DNA of 64,000 bases from Cordylochernes scorpioides (taxonomy: Eukaryota > Arthropoda > Arachnida > Pseudoscorpiones > Chernetidae): the NCBI GenBank assembly GCA_030710605.1, contig CP092879.1, positions 45,203,151 through 45,267,150 of the forward strand, read 5' to 3'. The notes beneath the pieces were generated by a model. The model saw only the letters and a program-made list of their open reading frames with translations, made no database searches and had not been told where the DNA came from. Within the stretch, counting starts at the first letter, position 1. Every line of letters begins with the position of its first letter. Shown piece after piece: positions 10,085 through 20,433 of the stretch. The position numbers were made by a program, and so were the translations under genes.

Positions 10085-10350
10085 TAAAAAAAAAAGAGGC
10101 ATATCCTGACCAGGAGCACATATGCTTTTCAGAAGGCAGAGCACCATCTGGTGGAACAGAAATCAACAAATCATTGATTTAGCCTGTTCCCTGATTATTG
10201 GCAAACCCAATTTCTTGATAAATCAAGAAAAGTCATCCACGAACGCGTTTCGCGCTGTTGGCGCTCGTCAGCGTGGAGTAGGCTCACTGCGACCAAAAAT
10301 ATTTTTGGTCCCAGTGGCTTCTTGAGAAACCAAGAAATGGGTATTTAAGG
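10085..10350 (-). mobile_element. Hammerhead-bearing non-autonomous repeat, copy 1
   Basis: About 265 bp that aligns along its length with 23765-24030: GGCATATCCTGACCAGGAGC at one end and TTTTTGGTCCCAGTGGCTTC at the other. It encodes no protein. It contains a full hammerhead consensus on the minus strand (10236-10277). Confidence 0.7.
10236..10277 (-). ncRNA. Type I hammerhead ribozyme motif
   Basis: Read on the minus strand: helix I TCCACG...CGTGGA (6 bp, perfect), catalytic box CTGACGA, helix II GCGC-CAACA-GCGC (4 bp, perfect), then GAAA. Helix III is minimal and lies in the palindrome AACGCGTT, with cleavage expected after the GTT triplet. A very short helix III with a self-complementary loop is the arrangement known for hammerheads in Penelope-like elements and animal retrozymes, which work as dimers. 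Confidence 0.8.
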
Positions 10351-10572
10351 CAACTTGCCTAAATACGCTTAACACATGAAAAAAAAAAAAAACAATAGAA
10401 AAGAGAATATATTCAGCTGCTTTCTGTGTAATATACATTGACTCTAGTGCATTTTTAGCGTAAAGTTCAAGAAGACCTTGTCTGGAGGAGGACTCTCTCA
10501 TGGTGGGGAAGACTCCCTTGCTGTATGTACAACTGTATTTATTTCCTTACATTTTATTTACTCCTTTATTAT

Positions 10573-10738
10573 ATACAGTTAAACCTGTCTATAGCGCCCC
10601 CTCTTGGGACTCACCAAAATAGGGTGCTATAGACAGGTCACTTTTAATGTAAATCGCATCGTACTACATATTTAAAATCAGGCGCTATAGAGAGGAAGGT
10701 ACAATTTAGAGGGGGCACTATAGACAGGTTTAACTGTA
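10573..10738. mobile_element. Pogo-like MITE, family 2
   Basis: Ends TACAGTTAAACCTGTCTATA and TATAGACAGGTTTAACTGTA form a 20-bp perfect inverted repeat with TA edges. The body is unrelated to family 1. Confidence 0.8.
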
Positions 10739-10989
10739 TTATCCTTTTTTTCTGTAACAATTAATTAGAAGTGTCAATAAACTTATTTAAATTGTCTTGA
10801 CAGAATGCCATTATCTTGTTTAAACAAATCATCATTGTTTAGGTTAGTATTTGGGAAATCAGATTGGCTAATATGGGAGGAAAGATGTCTTACAGAGTTT
10901 TATGCCCTTCCCACCACACTTGTGTATAAATACAAGTTTTTAGACCAACTTCTACCCTTGATCCATTCATGTATAAAATTATAAAGATA

Positions 10990-11312
10990 GGGGATCGGTG
11001 GAAGGCTGGTTAAACCGTTTGGTTTTTGACCACTACGACCCGGGTTCGATTTCCGCATTGGACACTTTTTTCTGTTTAAAAAAAAAAAATAAAAAAAATG
11101 CTCCAATGGCCCCCGATTCTTGCAAAAGTCCAACCCCACCAGCGAGTGCAAGTAATCAAATGGGGCTCTGGCACATTTGTAAGTGCAAAGTCGAACTGCT
11201 TTTCACATGTGTAGACATGTGGTGCGCTTACAGTAAAAGCAGTCGCTAAGTACCCACCATGATTATCATGGCCTATACCACGTGTACTAGGGATAAGCAA
11301 AAAAAAACTATA
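10990..11312 (+). mobile_element. tRNA-derived SINE, copy 4
   Basis: Plus-strand copy with a well-preserved B box (GGGTTCGATTTCC), an AT-rich linker, the body and an A-rich tail. Confidence 0.8.
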
Positions 11313-11339
11313 AAGATAACTGATAAAGCACAATTTGGA

Positions 11340-11500
11340 TTATAGATTATAAACACAAGGTAATAAGACCAAATCCAAATAAATATTGTGCGACGTTTCG
11401 GTAACAGCGTTGTTACCATCTTCAGACAAAAGTACTGAATGAGAAATTTTACCACACAACATACAAAATTTATTTAGATTTGGTCTTATTACCTTGAGAT
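11340..11500. repeat. Snap-back repeat, folded copy
   Basis: The left half (ACAAGGTAATAAGACCAAAT) is mirrored at the right (ATTTGGTCTTATTACCTTG), so the transcript or strand would form a long hairpin. Confidence 0.55.
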
Positions 11501-11528
11501 GACTGATAATTATGTACAATACATTGTT

Positions 11529-11708
11529 GTAAAGTAGAACCTCCATGTAAAAGACACCTAATTGCAGTGCCAAAGTGTCCTTTAGGGAGAGGTGTCCTCT
11601 TTCCAAAGGACAGCTAAATAGTAAAAATGGTAATTTTGCAAATGAAAACTGTTCTTTATAGAGAGGTGTCCTCTAGCACGAGTGTCCTCTTGTGGAGGTT
11701 CTACTGTA
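11529..11708. mobile_element. Pogo-like MITE, family 1
   Basis: Ends AAGTAGAACCTCCATG and GTGGAGGTTCTACTGTA with the shared core. Inserted in a region of snap-back repeats. Confidence 0.78.
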
Positions 11709-11849
11709 TATTCCTTTTTCACTTGTACTAATTATTGTTTTTTAAGAAAAGTAACTACTTGTTCTTGATTGCTTGTATATAAATTTATGCCAAGCCCTTT
11801 CTTACCCTTTATTTGATACATTGTAAATAAAATTGCTGATTATTTCTAA

Positions 11850-11975
11850 ACACAAGGTAATATAAGACCAATTCAAATAAATAAATAGTGTGTAACAACA
11901 CTGTTACCGAAACTTCACACACTATTTATTTGGTCTTATTACCTTGTGTTTATAATCTATAATCCAAATTGTGCC
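11850..11975. repeat. Snap-back repeat, short folded copy
   Basis: CACAAGGTAATATAAGACCA and TTTGGTCTTATTACCTTGTG flank a small centre containing the GTTTCGG-type motif on the opposite strand. Confidence 0.5.
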
Positions 11976-12009
11976 ATAACATTTTACTATTTCTGTTTTT
12001 TTTTTTTTC

Positions 12010-12110
12010 TGTTTATGCCCTCTTATACTCTGAGAATCTGTATAAGAACAAAAGGTGTTAATAAAGCAATTTATTGTTGTATAAATACAAGTTTCTTTAA
12101 TAGTCTTGTA
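12010..12110 (+). repeat. Fragment of a non-LTR retroelement 3' end
   Basis: GAGAATCTGTATAAGAACAA followed by GTTAATAAAG matches the 3' ends at 32810-32875 and 33110-33165, the family of the 2A-bearing ORF1 element. The remaining 12110-12664 and 12971-13461 are AT-rich; only a GTAAGGGCAGTAGAAATTG palindromic-repeat fragment is seen near 12368. Confidence 0.4.
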
Positions 12111-12664
12111 ATCAGTAAACAATGACGCAACCACTAAACGCATTATCTTGACGATAGAGGTTGCCAGGCTGGAATTCATTGTTCTTGAATTGAGAGACAC
12201 TACTGGCCGAAGTGTCTCTTATCAGTATTATCTACGATTTATATTTAACACTGCCTTTTTTTGGTCAATGCAGTTTTTGACACAGTTTTACACATGTGTT
12301 TATTATGATGCATTAGCATGCCATCTGTTATCAAATGAGCCAGGCCCTCCCATTAATTTTTCCATTGCAGTAAGGGCAGTAGAAATTGTTTATTTTTAAA
12401 AAGAATCGTACACGTCTATAATAGTTTCTAATCTGAACAATGTAGATGATAACTTATCATTATATCTTGCCTCCACTCACATCAAGGATCATTAATCCTT
12501 TACAGAAAAAAAAAAGTAAACAAAATCAATAAATGTGAATATTGACAAATAGAAAAAATTGACATGCCCCTAATTAGAAGATGCTATTCCTATGCTGTAA
12601 TAGTCAACAATTATAGTAACCCAGACAATAAAACCATAATTTATCAAAATGGGTAATGGATATA

Positions 12665-12970
12665 TCCTTCTTCTTTCTTATCTTTATTCAATCATATTAG
12701 GGTATAAAGCTTGTAGAGCTTGAGACTTGACAACCATCATGACTTGGTGATCAAAAAGGAGGAGCAGTAACAAGCTCGCTAAAAAACCTGGGTTCAGCTG
12801 GCCCGGCTGATAGTACCCTGTAAGGGCTCCTAATCTAGGAATACAGGATGAGCAGCGTTTGTACTCCATGTTAGGAGCGGCTGCACTTGGCGTCTGCCTT
12901 TGTCATTAAGACTGAGAGCACGACTCAGTGGCAGGCTGACTTAGCTTCAAAAGAAATGGCCGTGGGTAAA
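12665..12970. repeat. Dispersed repeat, second (rearranged) copy
   Basis: Begins with TTCTTTCTTATCTTTATTCA, the inverted end of the family. It carries the core, then an inverted piece of the same core (GTCTGCCTTTGTCATTAAGA), so the copy has folded or rearranged. Confidence 0.45.
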
Positions 12971-13461
12971 TCCATTTAAGACAAATTGGTTGATACCATT
13001 CTTCATAATAATTAATAAAGAAATAATTGTATACAAAACTATATCTAAATGACATTGTGTGTGATAAATATATTCTCATAAATCATGTCTAATTTTTATC
13101 TGCATAAAATAAAACTTAATTGTAAAAAGTTCTAAATGTACACGAATATTTTATTATATATTTAGGGCATAACTATTTGTTTTACGAATATGTCAAATAA
13201 TATTTTCTTAATATATATGTATAAATATTTTGTATTAATATTTTTTTACGTAAATTTGTTAAGGCGCTTCTTAACTACTACAAGAAGACCGGTTATTTCA
13301 CAAAGGGTTATTTTGAAAAATTATATGAATTAAAAACAATAAGGTAATTTTTAAATTCTTTTGATCAATTACCTTACGCAAAGGTTTAATTAAAAATGTT
13401 CTCTTTGCACAAAACTTTTAAAATATTTATTCCTTTATGTAAATGAAAACAATACAATTAA

Positions 13462-13637
13462 TACAGTCGAACTTGGATAATTCGAACCCCAAGGGACCAT
13501 AAAAAAATTCGAATTATCCAAAAATTCGAATTAAAAACGGAAATTATATATATAGGAAATTCTAGGGACCAAGATAAATATTCGAATTAAAGAGGTTTTC
13601 GAATTAAAGAAGTTCGAATTATCCAAGTTCTACTGTA
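13462..13637. mobile_element. Pogo-like MITE, family 3
   Basis: Ends TACAGTCGAACTTGGATAAT and ATTATCCAAGTTCTACTGTA with a repeated TTCGAATT motif; TA edges. The terminus resembles Tigger-type elements. Confidence 0.8.
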
Positions 13638-14109
13638 TAAACAATTCTTTTGAAAAATCCCTTAAAACATATTGGTCAAAACGACAATAAATATATTTTT
13701 AACTTGTTAAGTATATTTTAAATAATCATTTTATTGGAAAAAATAATTTCAACTTTATAAATTATGAAAATTTTTATTTTGCAACAATTTGATAGCTTTT
13801 AATAATATATAAAATTATATTAATATAAAAAAATATTAAACACGTTCAACACCATGATGAATTTTTAAATTCAAGAAAGGTTTTATTCATAGTGTTGAGG
13901 CAAACTCTCTATTTCTTTTAATATATATATATATTTGTAGTTGAAACTAAAAAACTTAAATTTCAAAAATAATATTTCGGAACGCCAATAATTCTGTTTT
14001 AATTATTTTATTCAGCACCCCTGACCTTAACCCACACTTTTCTTTGGGTAAACATTTGCACTTTTACGACGATTCATTTGATTTTGCTTCTTAAAGAAAC
14101 TAGCACAAA
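13638..14109. other. Upstream region of ATP5MG
   Basis: Very AT-rich. A small hairpin-forming pair (TTCAACACCATGATGAA and TTCATAGTGTTGA) lies at 13846-13905. The last 60 bp before the ATG are pyrimidine-rich and likely 5'UTR; I see no clear TATA element at a fixed distance. Confidence 0.4.
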
Positions 14110-14430
14110 ATGGCTAAAGCAGTTGGATTAGTAAAAAATTTGGTGGAAAAAACACCAGGTTTAATCGCAACAGCAGCAACTCGAGCAAAACCCAAACTGG
14201 TGACCTTTGGAAAATACGCCAAGGTGGAACTTGTACCCCCATCGCCCGCCGAGATCCCACAAATAATGAGAGAAACAAGAAAGCTCATTAGCGGATTTAA
14301 AAATGGTAACTGGCGCCATACAAATGTAAAAGACGCTACTGTCAACACTTTAATTGTGGCCGAAATTTTGCTTTGCTTCTTCATTGGAGAAGGAATTGGA
14401 CGTGGTACCATTGTGGGCTACCAAGTTTAG
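14110..14430 (+). CDS. ATP5MG: Mitochondrial F1Fo ATP synthase subunit g
   Basis: Small membrane subunit of the Fo stator, on the inner mitochondrial membrane, needed for ATP synthase dimers and crista shape; it does not take part in catalysis. The 106-residue product is close to the usual 100-103. It has the family hallmarks: NLVEKTP near the N-terminus, the KYAKVELVPPSPAEIP block around residues 38-53, and a C-terminal hydrophobic helix ending IGEGIGRGTIVGY. That helix carries the conserved GxxxG-type dimer motif. The ATG context is AAAATGG. AATAAA lies at 14491-14496, about 60 bp past the stop. The reading frame is uninterrupted and has no introns in this window, unlike many animal orthologues. 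It could therefore be an intronless gene or an old retrocopy; no A-tail or target-site duplication is visible. Confidence 0.93.
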   Translation: MAKAVGLVKNLVEKTPGLIATAATRAKPKLVTFGKYAKVELVPPSPAEIPQIMRETRKLISGFKNGNWRHTNVKDATVNTLIVAEILLCFFIGEGIGRGTIVGYQV

Positions 14431-14490
14431 AAGCAAGTATTGCTAGTAATTTGTTTTTATAAAATTTCCCCAGCAAATTATTTTGATTCG

Positions 14491-14496
14491 GAAATA
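14491..14496 (+). terminator. Polyadenylation signal of ATP5MG
   Basis: Canonical AATAAA about 60 bp after the ATP5MG stop codon, followed by a T/G-rich stretch. Confidence 0.7.
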
Positions 14497-15060
14497 AACA
14501 GGTAGTAAATATTTTTGTTTGTAATTTTTTTGTCTTATATATACATTTTATAATAATATAAAAACTAATAGCATTATTAGTACATAGTAATATATTAATG
14601 CATAGAAAATATTTCTTTTATTCAATTTTATACACAAGTGTGAAACTATGTAAAACTTTTTCTAATGTTAAAACATTGATTCAGAACATAAAAAAGGATA
14701 ATACATATATACAATAGAATCTTGTTTATTGGAACACATTTTGCTAACTTTTCAATTATTTGAACCATTTTCATACACATGGTATCAACTAAATGCATTT
14801 TCATTGAAACTATACAAGTCATTTTTCCATAAATTATCAGTTTAATCAACATTGCACACAGATTCAATTGTGAATACATTTAATGTAATTTGAAGAACAA
14901 TCTAATGGAATAACTGATAAACATTTTAATAGTAATTACAAGCCAAAAGATTTGCTAAAATTTAACTATAAATACCTTACAAAAGTTCTTAATTATTTAT
15001 TTCTCTATAATACCTAGAAATTTAGAATTTTTTTTAGAACAGGTGTATGTTCTTTTCATA
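14497..15060. other. AT-rich spacer downstream of ATP5MG
   Basis: No coding, RNA or repeat structure that I can support. Confidence 0.5.
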
Positions 15061-15241
15061 TACACTAGAACCTCCATGAGAGAACATTCACGCTAGAGGA
15101 CACCTCTATATAAAGGACAGTTTTTAAGACAGTGATTACCATTTTTACTATTTAGCAACTCTCTGGTAATAGGACAACTCTCCCTAAAGGACACTTTGGC
15201 TCTGCAATTAGCTGTTCTTTACAGGGAGGTTCTACTGTATA
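15061..15241. mobile_element. Pogo-like MITE, family 1
   Basis: Ends TACACTAGAACCTCCATGAG and GGGAGGTTCTACTGTA, flanked by TA. Confidence 0.8.
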
Positions 15242-15412
15242 TCCAAAAGAAATTAGACAATACAAGTTTATATAAACAAGACTTTATTGTAGAACATTGC
15301 TTGCTAAGACACTTTTCTCTGTTTACATCACTAGCTAGTGGGAGTTAATTGGTTGATTTTTTTATATATTTTATTTAGGTTAGATTCACAGCTGCAGTAT
15401 AAAGAATATAGT

Positions 15413-15577
15413 ATAGTAGAACCTCCCTATAAAGGACAACACCTAATTGCAAAGACAAAGTGTTCTTTGTAGAGAGGTGTTCTCTTACTGGAAAAAGCTA
15501 ATATTGCAAATGAAAACTGACCTTTGTAGAGAGGTGTCCTCTAGCATGAGTGTCCTCTCATGGGGGTTCTACTGTAT
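15413..15577. mobile_element. Pogo-like MITE, family 1
   Basis: Ends ATAGTAGAACCTCCCTAT and GGGGGTTCTACTGTA. The arms are in the opposite order to the copy at 15061. Confidence 0.76.
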
Positions 15578-15683
15578 TACATTTTTTATTTTGGGCACCT
15601 TACATATGAATGAATAGTGAAAGAGTATTTGCAAGAAATATTTATGATGTGTAAAAAATGGTACAAAAGTGAAATTGTTTATT

Positions 15684-15993
15684 TTTTTTTGCTTATCCCT
15701 AGTACACGTGGTACAGGCCATGATAATCATGGTGGGTAGTAGTAGGCGATTGCCTTTACTGTAAGTGAACCACATATCTACATATGTGAAAAGCAATTCG
15801 ACTTTGCACTTACAAATATGCCAGAGCCCCGTTTGGTTACTTCACTCGCTGGTGGGGTTGGACTTTTGCAAGAATTGGGGGCCATTCGAGCATTTTTTTT
15901 TTTTGTAAATCAGAAAAAGTACTCAAAGCGGGAATCGAACCCGGGTCGTAGCAGTCGAAAACCAATACTTTAGACCCTCCTTCCACCGACCCC
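15684..15993 (-). mobile_element. tRNA-derived SINE, copy 5
   Basis: Minus-strand copy. The reverse complement of GGAATCGAACCCGGGTCG is a strong tRNA B-box/T-arm signal, and the body motifs are present. Confidence 0.8.
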
Positions 15994-16019
15994 AGAGAAA
16001 TTGTACTGGGGTCAGGTAA

Positions 16020-16262
16020 GGTTGATAAAATAACTATCTCCTAGTTGTGAAACTGAAAGTTGCTGAAATGCTTGCTCCATCTGTTGGAATAAATATCAAC
16101 TAATTATTGATTTTTTTATTATTCCTGAATATTGGTCTAATATACATTCTGGATTAAGAAAGACCAACCTTGTATGCTTTTCAGGCTGTTGGCCCTCGTC
16201 AGCATGGTGCAGACTGTACCACCTAAATGACCAAAAAAGCTGGTCTCCTTGAAACTTACTAA
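16020..16262 (-). repeat. Degenerate hammerhead-bearing repeat
   Basis: Same family as 10085-10350 and 23765-24030. On the minus strand the core reads CTGACGAGGGCCAACAGCCT then GAAA. Helix II is kept through paired changes (GCGC/GCGC in other copies, GGGC/GCCT here), but helices I and III no longer pair well, so it is probably inactive. Confidence 0.5.
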
Positions 16263-16292
16263 AAATATGGTGAAACTAATCACAAGTGCATA

Positions 16293-16458
16293 TACAGTAG
16301 AACCTCCATGAGAGGACACCTCTCTACAAAGGACAGTTTTAATTGTCAAAATTACCCTTTTTACTATTTAACAACTCTCCAGTAAGAGGACACCTTCCCC
16401 TAAAGGAAACTTTGACTCTGCAATTAGGTGTTGTCCTTTACAGGGAGGTTCTACTGTA
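16293..16458. mobile_element. Pogo-like MITE, family 1
   Basis: Ends TACAGTAGAACCTCCATGAG and GGGAGGTTCTACTGTA; slightly shorter than other copies. It abuts the degenerate hammerhead repeat on its left and a SINE on its right. Confidence 0.8.
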
Positions 16459-16469
16459 GTACATACAGG

Positions 16470-16782
16470 TTTTTTTTTTTTTGCTTATCCCTAGTACATG
16501 TGGTAAAGGCCATGCTAATCATGGTGGGTAGAAGTAGGCGACTGCTTTTACTGTAAGTGCACCACATGACTACACATGTGAAAAGCAGTTCGACTTTGCA
16601 CTTACAAATGTGCCAGAGCCTCGTTTGGTTACTTGCACTTGTTGGTGGGGTTGGACTTTTGCAAGAATCGGGGGCCATTGGAGCATTTTTTTTTTATCAG
16701 AAAAAAGTGCCCAATACGGGAATCAAACCCGGGTCGTAGTGGTTGAAAACCAATGGTTTAGGCCATTCTTCCACCGACCCAG
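16470..16782 (-). mobile_element. tRNA-derived SINE, copy 6
   Basis: Minus-strand copy lying directly beside a pogo-like MITE (16293-16458). All family landmarks are present. Confidence 0.8.
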
Positions 16783-16849
16783 GTTATGATATGGTAGGTA
16801 CCTTTACTGTAAGCATACCACCTATAATTTACTCAGCAGCTTATAAGCT

Positions 16850-16975
16850 ACAGTAAAACCTCCATTAGTCTGCCTTCTATAAAAAGTCATCACCAGAAAT
16901 GACTATTTCTACCAATTAGCTACAATCTGGTAAGAGGACACCTTTCTCCTAAGGACACTTTGGTTCTGCATCTAC
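16850..16975. mobile_element. Pogo-like MITE, family 1 (fragment)
   Basis: Left arm CAGTAAAACCTCCATTAG with the core, truncated on the right where a Tc1-like terminus begins. Confidence 0.5.
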
Positions 16976-17225
16976 ACTCATGGACAAAACTTTAGGAAGT
17001 TTAATATTTTGATATCGCCAGTCGTCAAAATTTTTTTTTTAAAGAGACAGAAGCAGTTTGGTTCACACTTGATTATCTCATCTTTAATAAAGGTTACTGT
17101 GTATCTAATATTTTCAGAGTTATAGTCTGAATTGCAATATACATGCTAAAAAGTATAACTTATCTTAGTTTTGTGCTGTTTTTTAGGTTTTGTAGGTGCT
17201 GTTTTTTAGAGAGGTTTTACTGTGC
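16976..17225. mobile_element. Tc1-like transposon fragment
   Basis: Begins ACACTCATGGACAAAACTTT, close to the usual Tc1-family terminus. No transposase frame survives and no opposite end was found. Confidence 0.4.
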
Positions 17226-17263
17226 CAGAGCCCTATTTAGTTACTAATCTCACTGATGAATTA

Positions 17264-17570
17264 AGGGGTCGATGGAAGGGTGGTCTAAGCCGTTGGTTTT
17301 CAACCACTACGACCCACAATCAAATCTCACATTGGGCACTTTTCTAATTAAAAAAGAAATGCTCCAATGGCCCCTGATTCTTGAAAAAGTTCGACCCTAC
17401 CAGCGAGTGCAAGTAACTAAATGGAGCTTTGGCACACTTTAAAAGCAAAAGTCAAACTGCTTTTCATATGTGTAGATATGTAGTGCACTTACAGTAAAAG
17501 CAATCACCAACTTCTAGCCACCATGATTATCATGGTCTGTACCATGTATACTAGGGATAATAAAAAAAGA
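17264..17570 (+). mobile_element. tRNA-derived SINE, copy 7
   Basis: More diverged plus-strand copy. The B box has decayed (ACAATCAAATCTC) but the order of body motifs and the A-rich end are kept. Confidence 0.72.
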
Positions 17571-17679
17571 ACTGATGAAGTATAACTTTATGAAAGTCAT
17601 GGGGCCATTGGAGTATTTTGTTGTTATAACCATGGTAAAAACAATTAGGGCTAAAGAATTATAAAATGCTGTTATAGCT

Positions 17680-17850
17680 ACAAGAAAATAAGACCTAATC
17701 CAAATAAATTAATAGTGTGATGTTTTGGTGACAACACTGTTACAATCATCAGATAAAAGAATAAATGTCACCGAAACGTCACAAACTATTAATTTATTTG
17801 GATTTGGTCTTTATTTTCTTGTAGCTATAATCCAAATTGTGCTTTATCAA
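17680..17850. repeat. Snap-back repeat, folded copy
   Basis: AAGAAAATAAGACCTAATCC at the left and its complement before CTTGTAGCTATAATCC at the right, with the GTTACAATCATCAG centre of the family. Confidence 0.5.
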
Positions 17851-18000
17851 ATTGCTGTTATAAATGAGACTACAAAGAGGTTCCATTATATGGAGTAACA
17901 CCAGTTTTGGAAATTTCCATTTGGTCCAAGTAAAACTACACTTACAAAACATTTTGAAAAAAAATTGGCCTAAGATTTAACTTATTCTTGATGCTCTTAA

Positions 18001-18178
18001 TACAGTAGAACCTCCATGAAGGGACACTCATGCTAGAAGACACCTCTCTACAAAGGACAGTTTTCATTTACAAAATTTACCATTTTTACTTAAGCAACTC
18101 TCCAGTAAGAGAACACTTCTCCCTAAAGGACACTTTGGTTCTGCAATTAGGTGTCCTTTACAGGGAGGTTCTACTGTA
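18001..18178. mobile_element. Pogo-like MITE, family 1
   Basis: Ends TACAGTAGAACCTCCATGAA and GGGAGGTTCTACTGTA, with TA at both edges. Confidence 0.8.
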
Positions 18179-18271
18179 TAGGGTATTCAGCCATTGGAGG
18201 TTTTTAAAAATTTAGACATGTGAATGCATTTCAATAGAGGATCAAATGTTTAAGGAAACTAATGGAGAATA

Positions 18272-18555
18272 CAAAAAAACAAACAAACAAAAAAGCCTTT
18301 ATTTAGGGTCACTGACCCTATACAGGATTCACCAGAGGTATGCATAAGAACAAAGCAGTGAGACAAAGGAAATAACGATATATACAGAAGAAAAAAAAAA
18401 AACAAGAAAGAGAAAGAGGGAAGCAAGAAAAACAACACAAAAAGAGTAGCAGTGAGGAGTGAGTGTCACTTGGCCTTCTGAGATATGGACATGTGGAAAC
18501 CATAAAACGCCGTAGCAATATACTTATTCTGGGTCATATTGTCAATTATTGATAT
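18272..18555 (-). mobile_element. 5'-truncated non-LTR retroelement 3' end
   Basis: On the minus strand it ends with CCTAAATAAAGGCTTTTTTG and a (TTTG)n tail. It is flanked by a 12-bp target-site duplication, TAATGGAGAATA, at 18260-18271 and 18556-18567. Only 284 bp was inserted and no coding frame survives. Confidence 0.65.
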
Positions 18556-18743
18556 TAATGGAGAATAAATGGTTGCAATTAAAATTTGACTCCTCAGATA
18601 GGAAAACTCTCATTAAAGACAGGTTTTACTTTATAAAACTATTCAATACTCTGGTTTGGGTTTAATATCAACAACTGATACCAGAATGTGTCTTCAACTC
18701 TTCCTTTTGTATTGTGTAAAAAAGAAATGAAAAATACAGTTAT

Positions 18744-18906
18744 TACAGTAGAACCTCCATGAGAGGACACCTCTCTACAAAGGACAGTTTTAATTTACAA
18801 AATTACCATTTTTACTATATAGCAACTCTTCTGTAAGAAGAAACCTTTCCCTAAAGGACACTTTGGTTCTGCATTTAGGTGTCCTTTACAGGGAGGTTTT
18901 ACTGTA
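18744..18906. mobile_element. Pogo-like MITE, family 1
   Basis: Ends TACAGTAGAACCTCCATGAG and GGGAGGTTTTACTGTA, with TA at both edges. Confidence 0.8.
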
Positions 18907-18989
18907 TAACATCACAACATTGAATGAATAGTGAAAGAGTATTTGCAAGAAATATTTATGATGTGTAAAAAATAGTACGAAAGTGAAGT

Positions 18990-19272
18990 TTTTTTTTTTT
19001 TTTGCTTATCCCTAGTACACGTGGTACAGGCCATGATAATCATGGTGGGTAGAAGTAGGCAACTGCTTTTACTCTAAGTGCACCACATGTCTACATATGT
19101 GCCAGAGCCCCGTTGGTTACTTGCACTCGCTGGTTAGGTTGGACTTTTGCAAAATTTGGGGGACATTGGAGTATTTTTTTTTTTAATTCAGAAAAAGTGT
19201 CCAATGCAGGAATCGAATCCGGGTCGTAGCGGTTGAAAACCAACAGTTTAGACCATCTTTCCACTGACCCCC
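18990..19272 (-). mobile_element. tRNA-derived SINE, copy 8
   Basis: Minus-strand copy missing about 30 bp of the central body, with tRNA-like head near 19200-19270. Confidence 0.75.
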
Positions 19273-19289
19273 ATAAGTGAAATTGTACT

Positions 19290-19440
19290 GGGAACAAATG
19301 GATAAATTAAGAAAAAGGTATCTCCTAGTCATGCAGCTAAAAGAGTTCTGATGACAAGGATTAGTTGATATTTATTCTGACAGATCATGTAAGCCATCAG
19401 CAACTATTAGAAGCATCATCAGGAGATGTCACATCACTAT
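19290..19440. repeat. Palindromic repeat related to 1838-1946
   Basis: Shares GATAAATTAAGAAAAAGGTA and the GCCATCAGCAACT core with the copy at 1838; the right half is diverged. A snap-back repeat fragment follows at 19520-19649. Confidence 0.45.
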
Positions 19441-19649
19441 TGTTATAACCACGGTTGAAACAACTGTAAATTAAACTTTTTAAATTATGTTATATAATGA
19501 TTGAGTTTAAATATATATTTAAACACAAGGTAATAAGACCAAATCTAAATAAATAAATAATGTGTGACGTTTCAGTAATAGCATTTTTATTTATTTTAAT
19601 TTGGTCATATTACCTTGTGGTTTATAATCTATAATCCAAATTGTGCCTA

Positions 19650-20420
19650 TCTATATATATAAAATTGAATGTCTGTGTGTGTGTGTGTCCTCTATGGATT
19701 CAAAAACCATACTTCCAATCGCCGTGAAATTTTGGGATATTATTAGGCATATCCCCGGAAAGGTTTTCGAAAAATAATTTCTTGAATATCTTTAATATCC
19801 TTAGAGTTATTTGCAGATTTGTAGCTTTAACTCGCAAGCAGCGCCACCTTACAATGGAGATAGGCTTAGATCTGCCCCACCCCGTGAGAGAATGGATTCG
19901 TCCGGCCGACAGTCCAAGTACCCACCGACCAATCAGGGCAGAGTTGGTGACACAGCTGTGCCAAGTAGACAAGAAAAAAAGCCTCGCGGGAGCTTGCCCA
20001 AGATGACCTCCGGGAACTTCGTCCATCTTCCACAAACGACCATGAATTTATTCAACCTTATCGAGTATTTTTCAAGGGACCGGGAAAAAATGTTCACTAG
20101 ATAAAACGATGATTTTGTAATGTAGAAAATTAGGAAAGACAAAATTCAGAATGACACGGCATACAGGGACCGGGAAAAAATGATCACTTTATCAGTTTCA
20201 AATTATCAAAATATATCTATTTCTTTTTAAAAGTTTATAGAGAATTGTTTTAACAAATGTTCGTTAGACAGACCTTTCTCGGGTACCGATTAATATTGAT
20301 TTTATTCAACTTATCGAGTATTTTTCAAGGGACCGGGAAAAAATGTTCACTTTATCGAGAGATTCGTTAGACAAACCTTTACTCGGGTAAAACACGGGCG
20401 AAGCCGGGTACATCCGCTAG
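19650..20420 (+). mobile_element. Non-autonomous Helitron, second family
   Basis: Starts TCTATATATATAAAATTGAA after an A. Ends with a GC-rich stretch CACGGGCGAAGCCGGGTAC, then ATCCGCTAG and T: the Helitron terminus pattern. It is 771 bp. Two internal copies of TTTTTCAAGGGACCGGGAAA suggest an internal duplication. No Rep or helicase frame; the open frames inside are not recognisable. It interrupts a snap-back repeat whose intact relatives read GTGCTTTATCATTTC across the site. Confidence 0.82.
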
Positions 20421-20433
20421 TCATTTTTATATA

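Noticed and set aside
19811..20104. 97-codon frame inside the Helitron at 19650
   Set aside because: No Rep, helicase or other recognisable motif; the overlapping frames on both strands are equally open.
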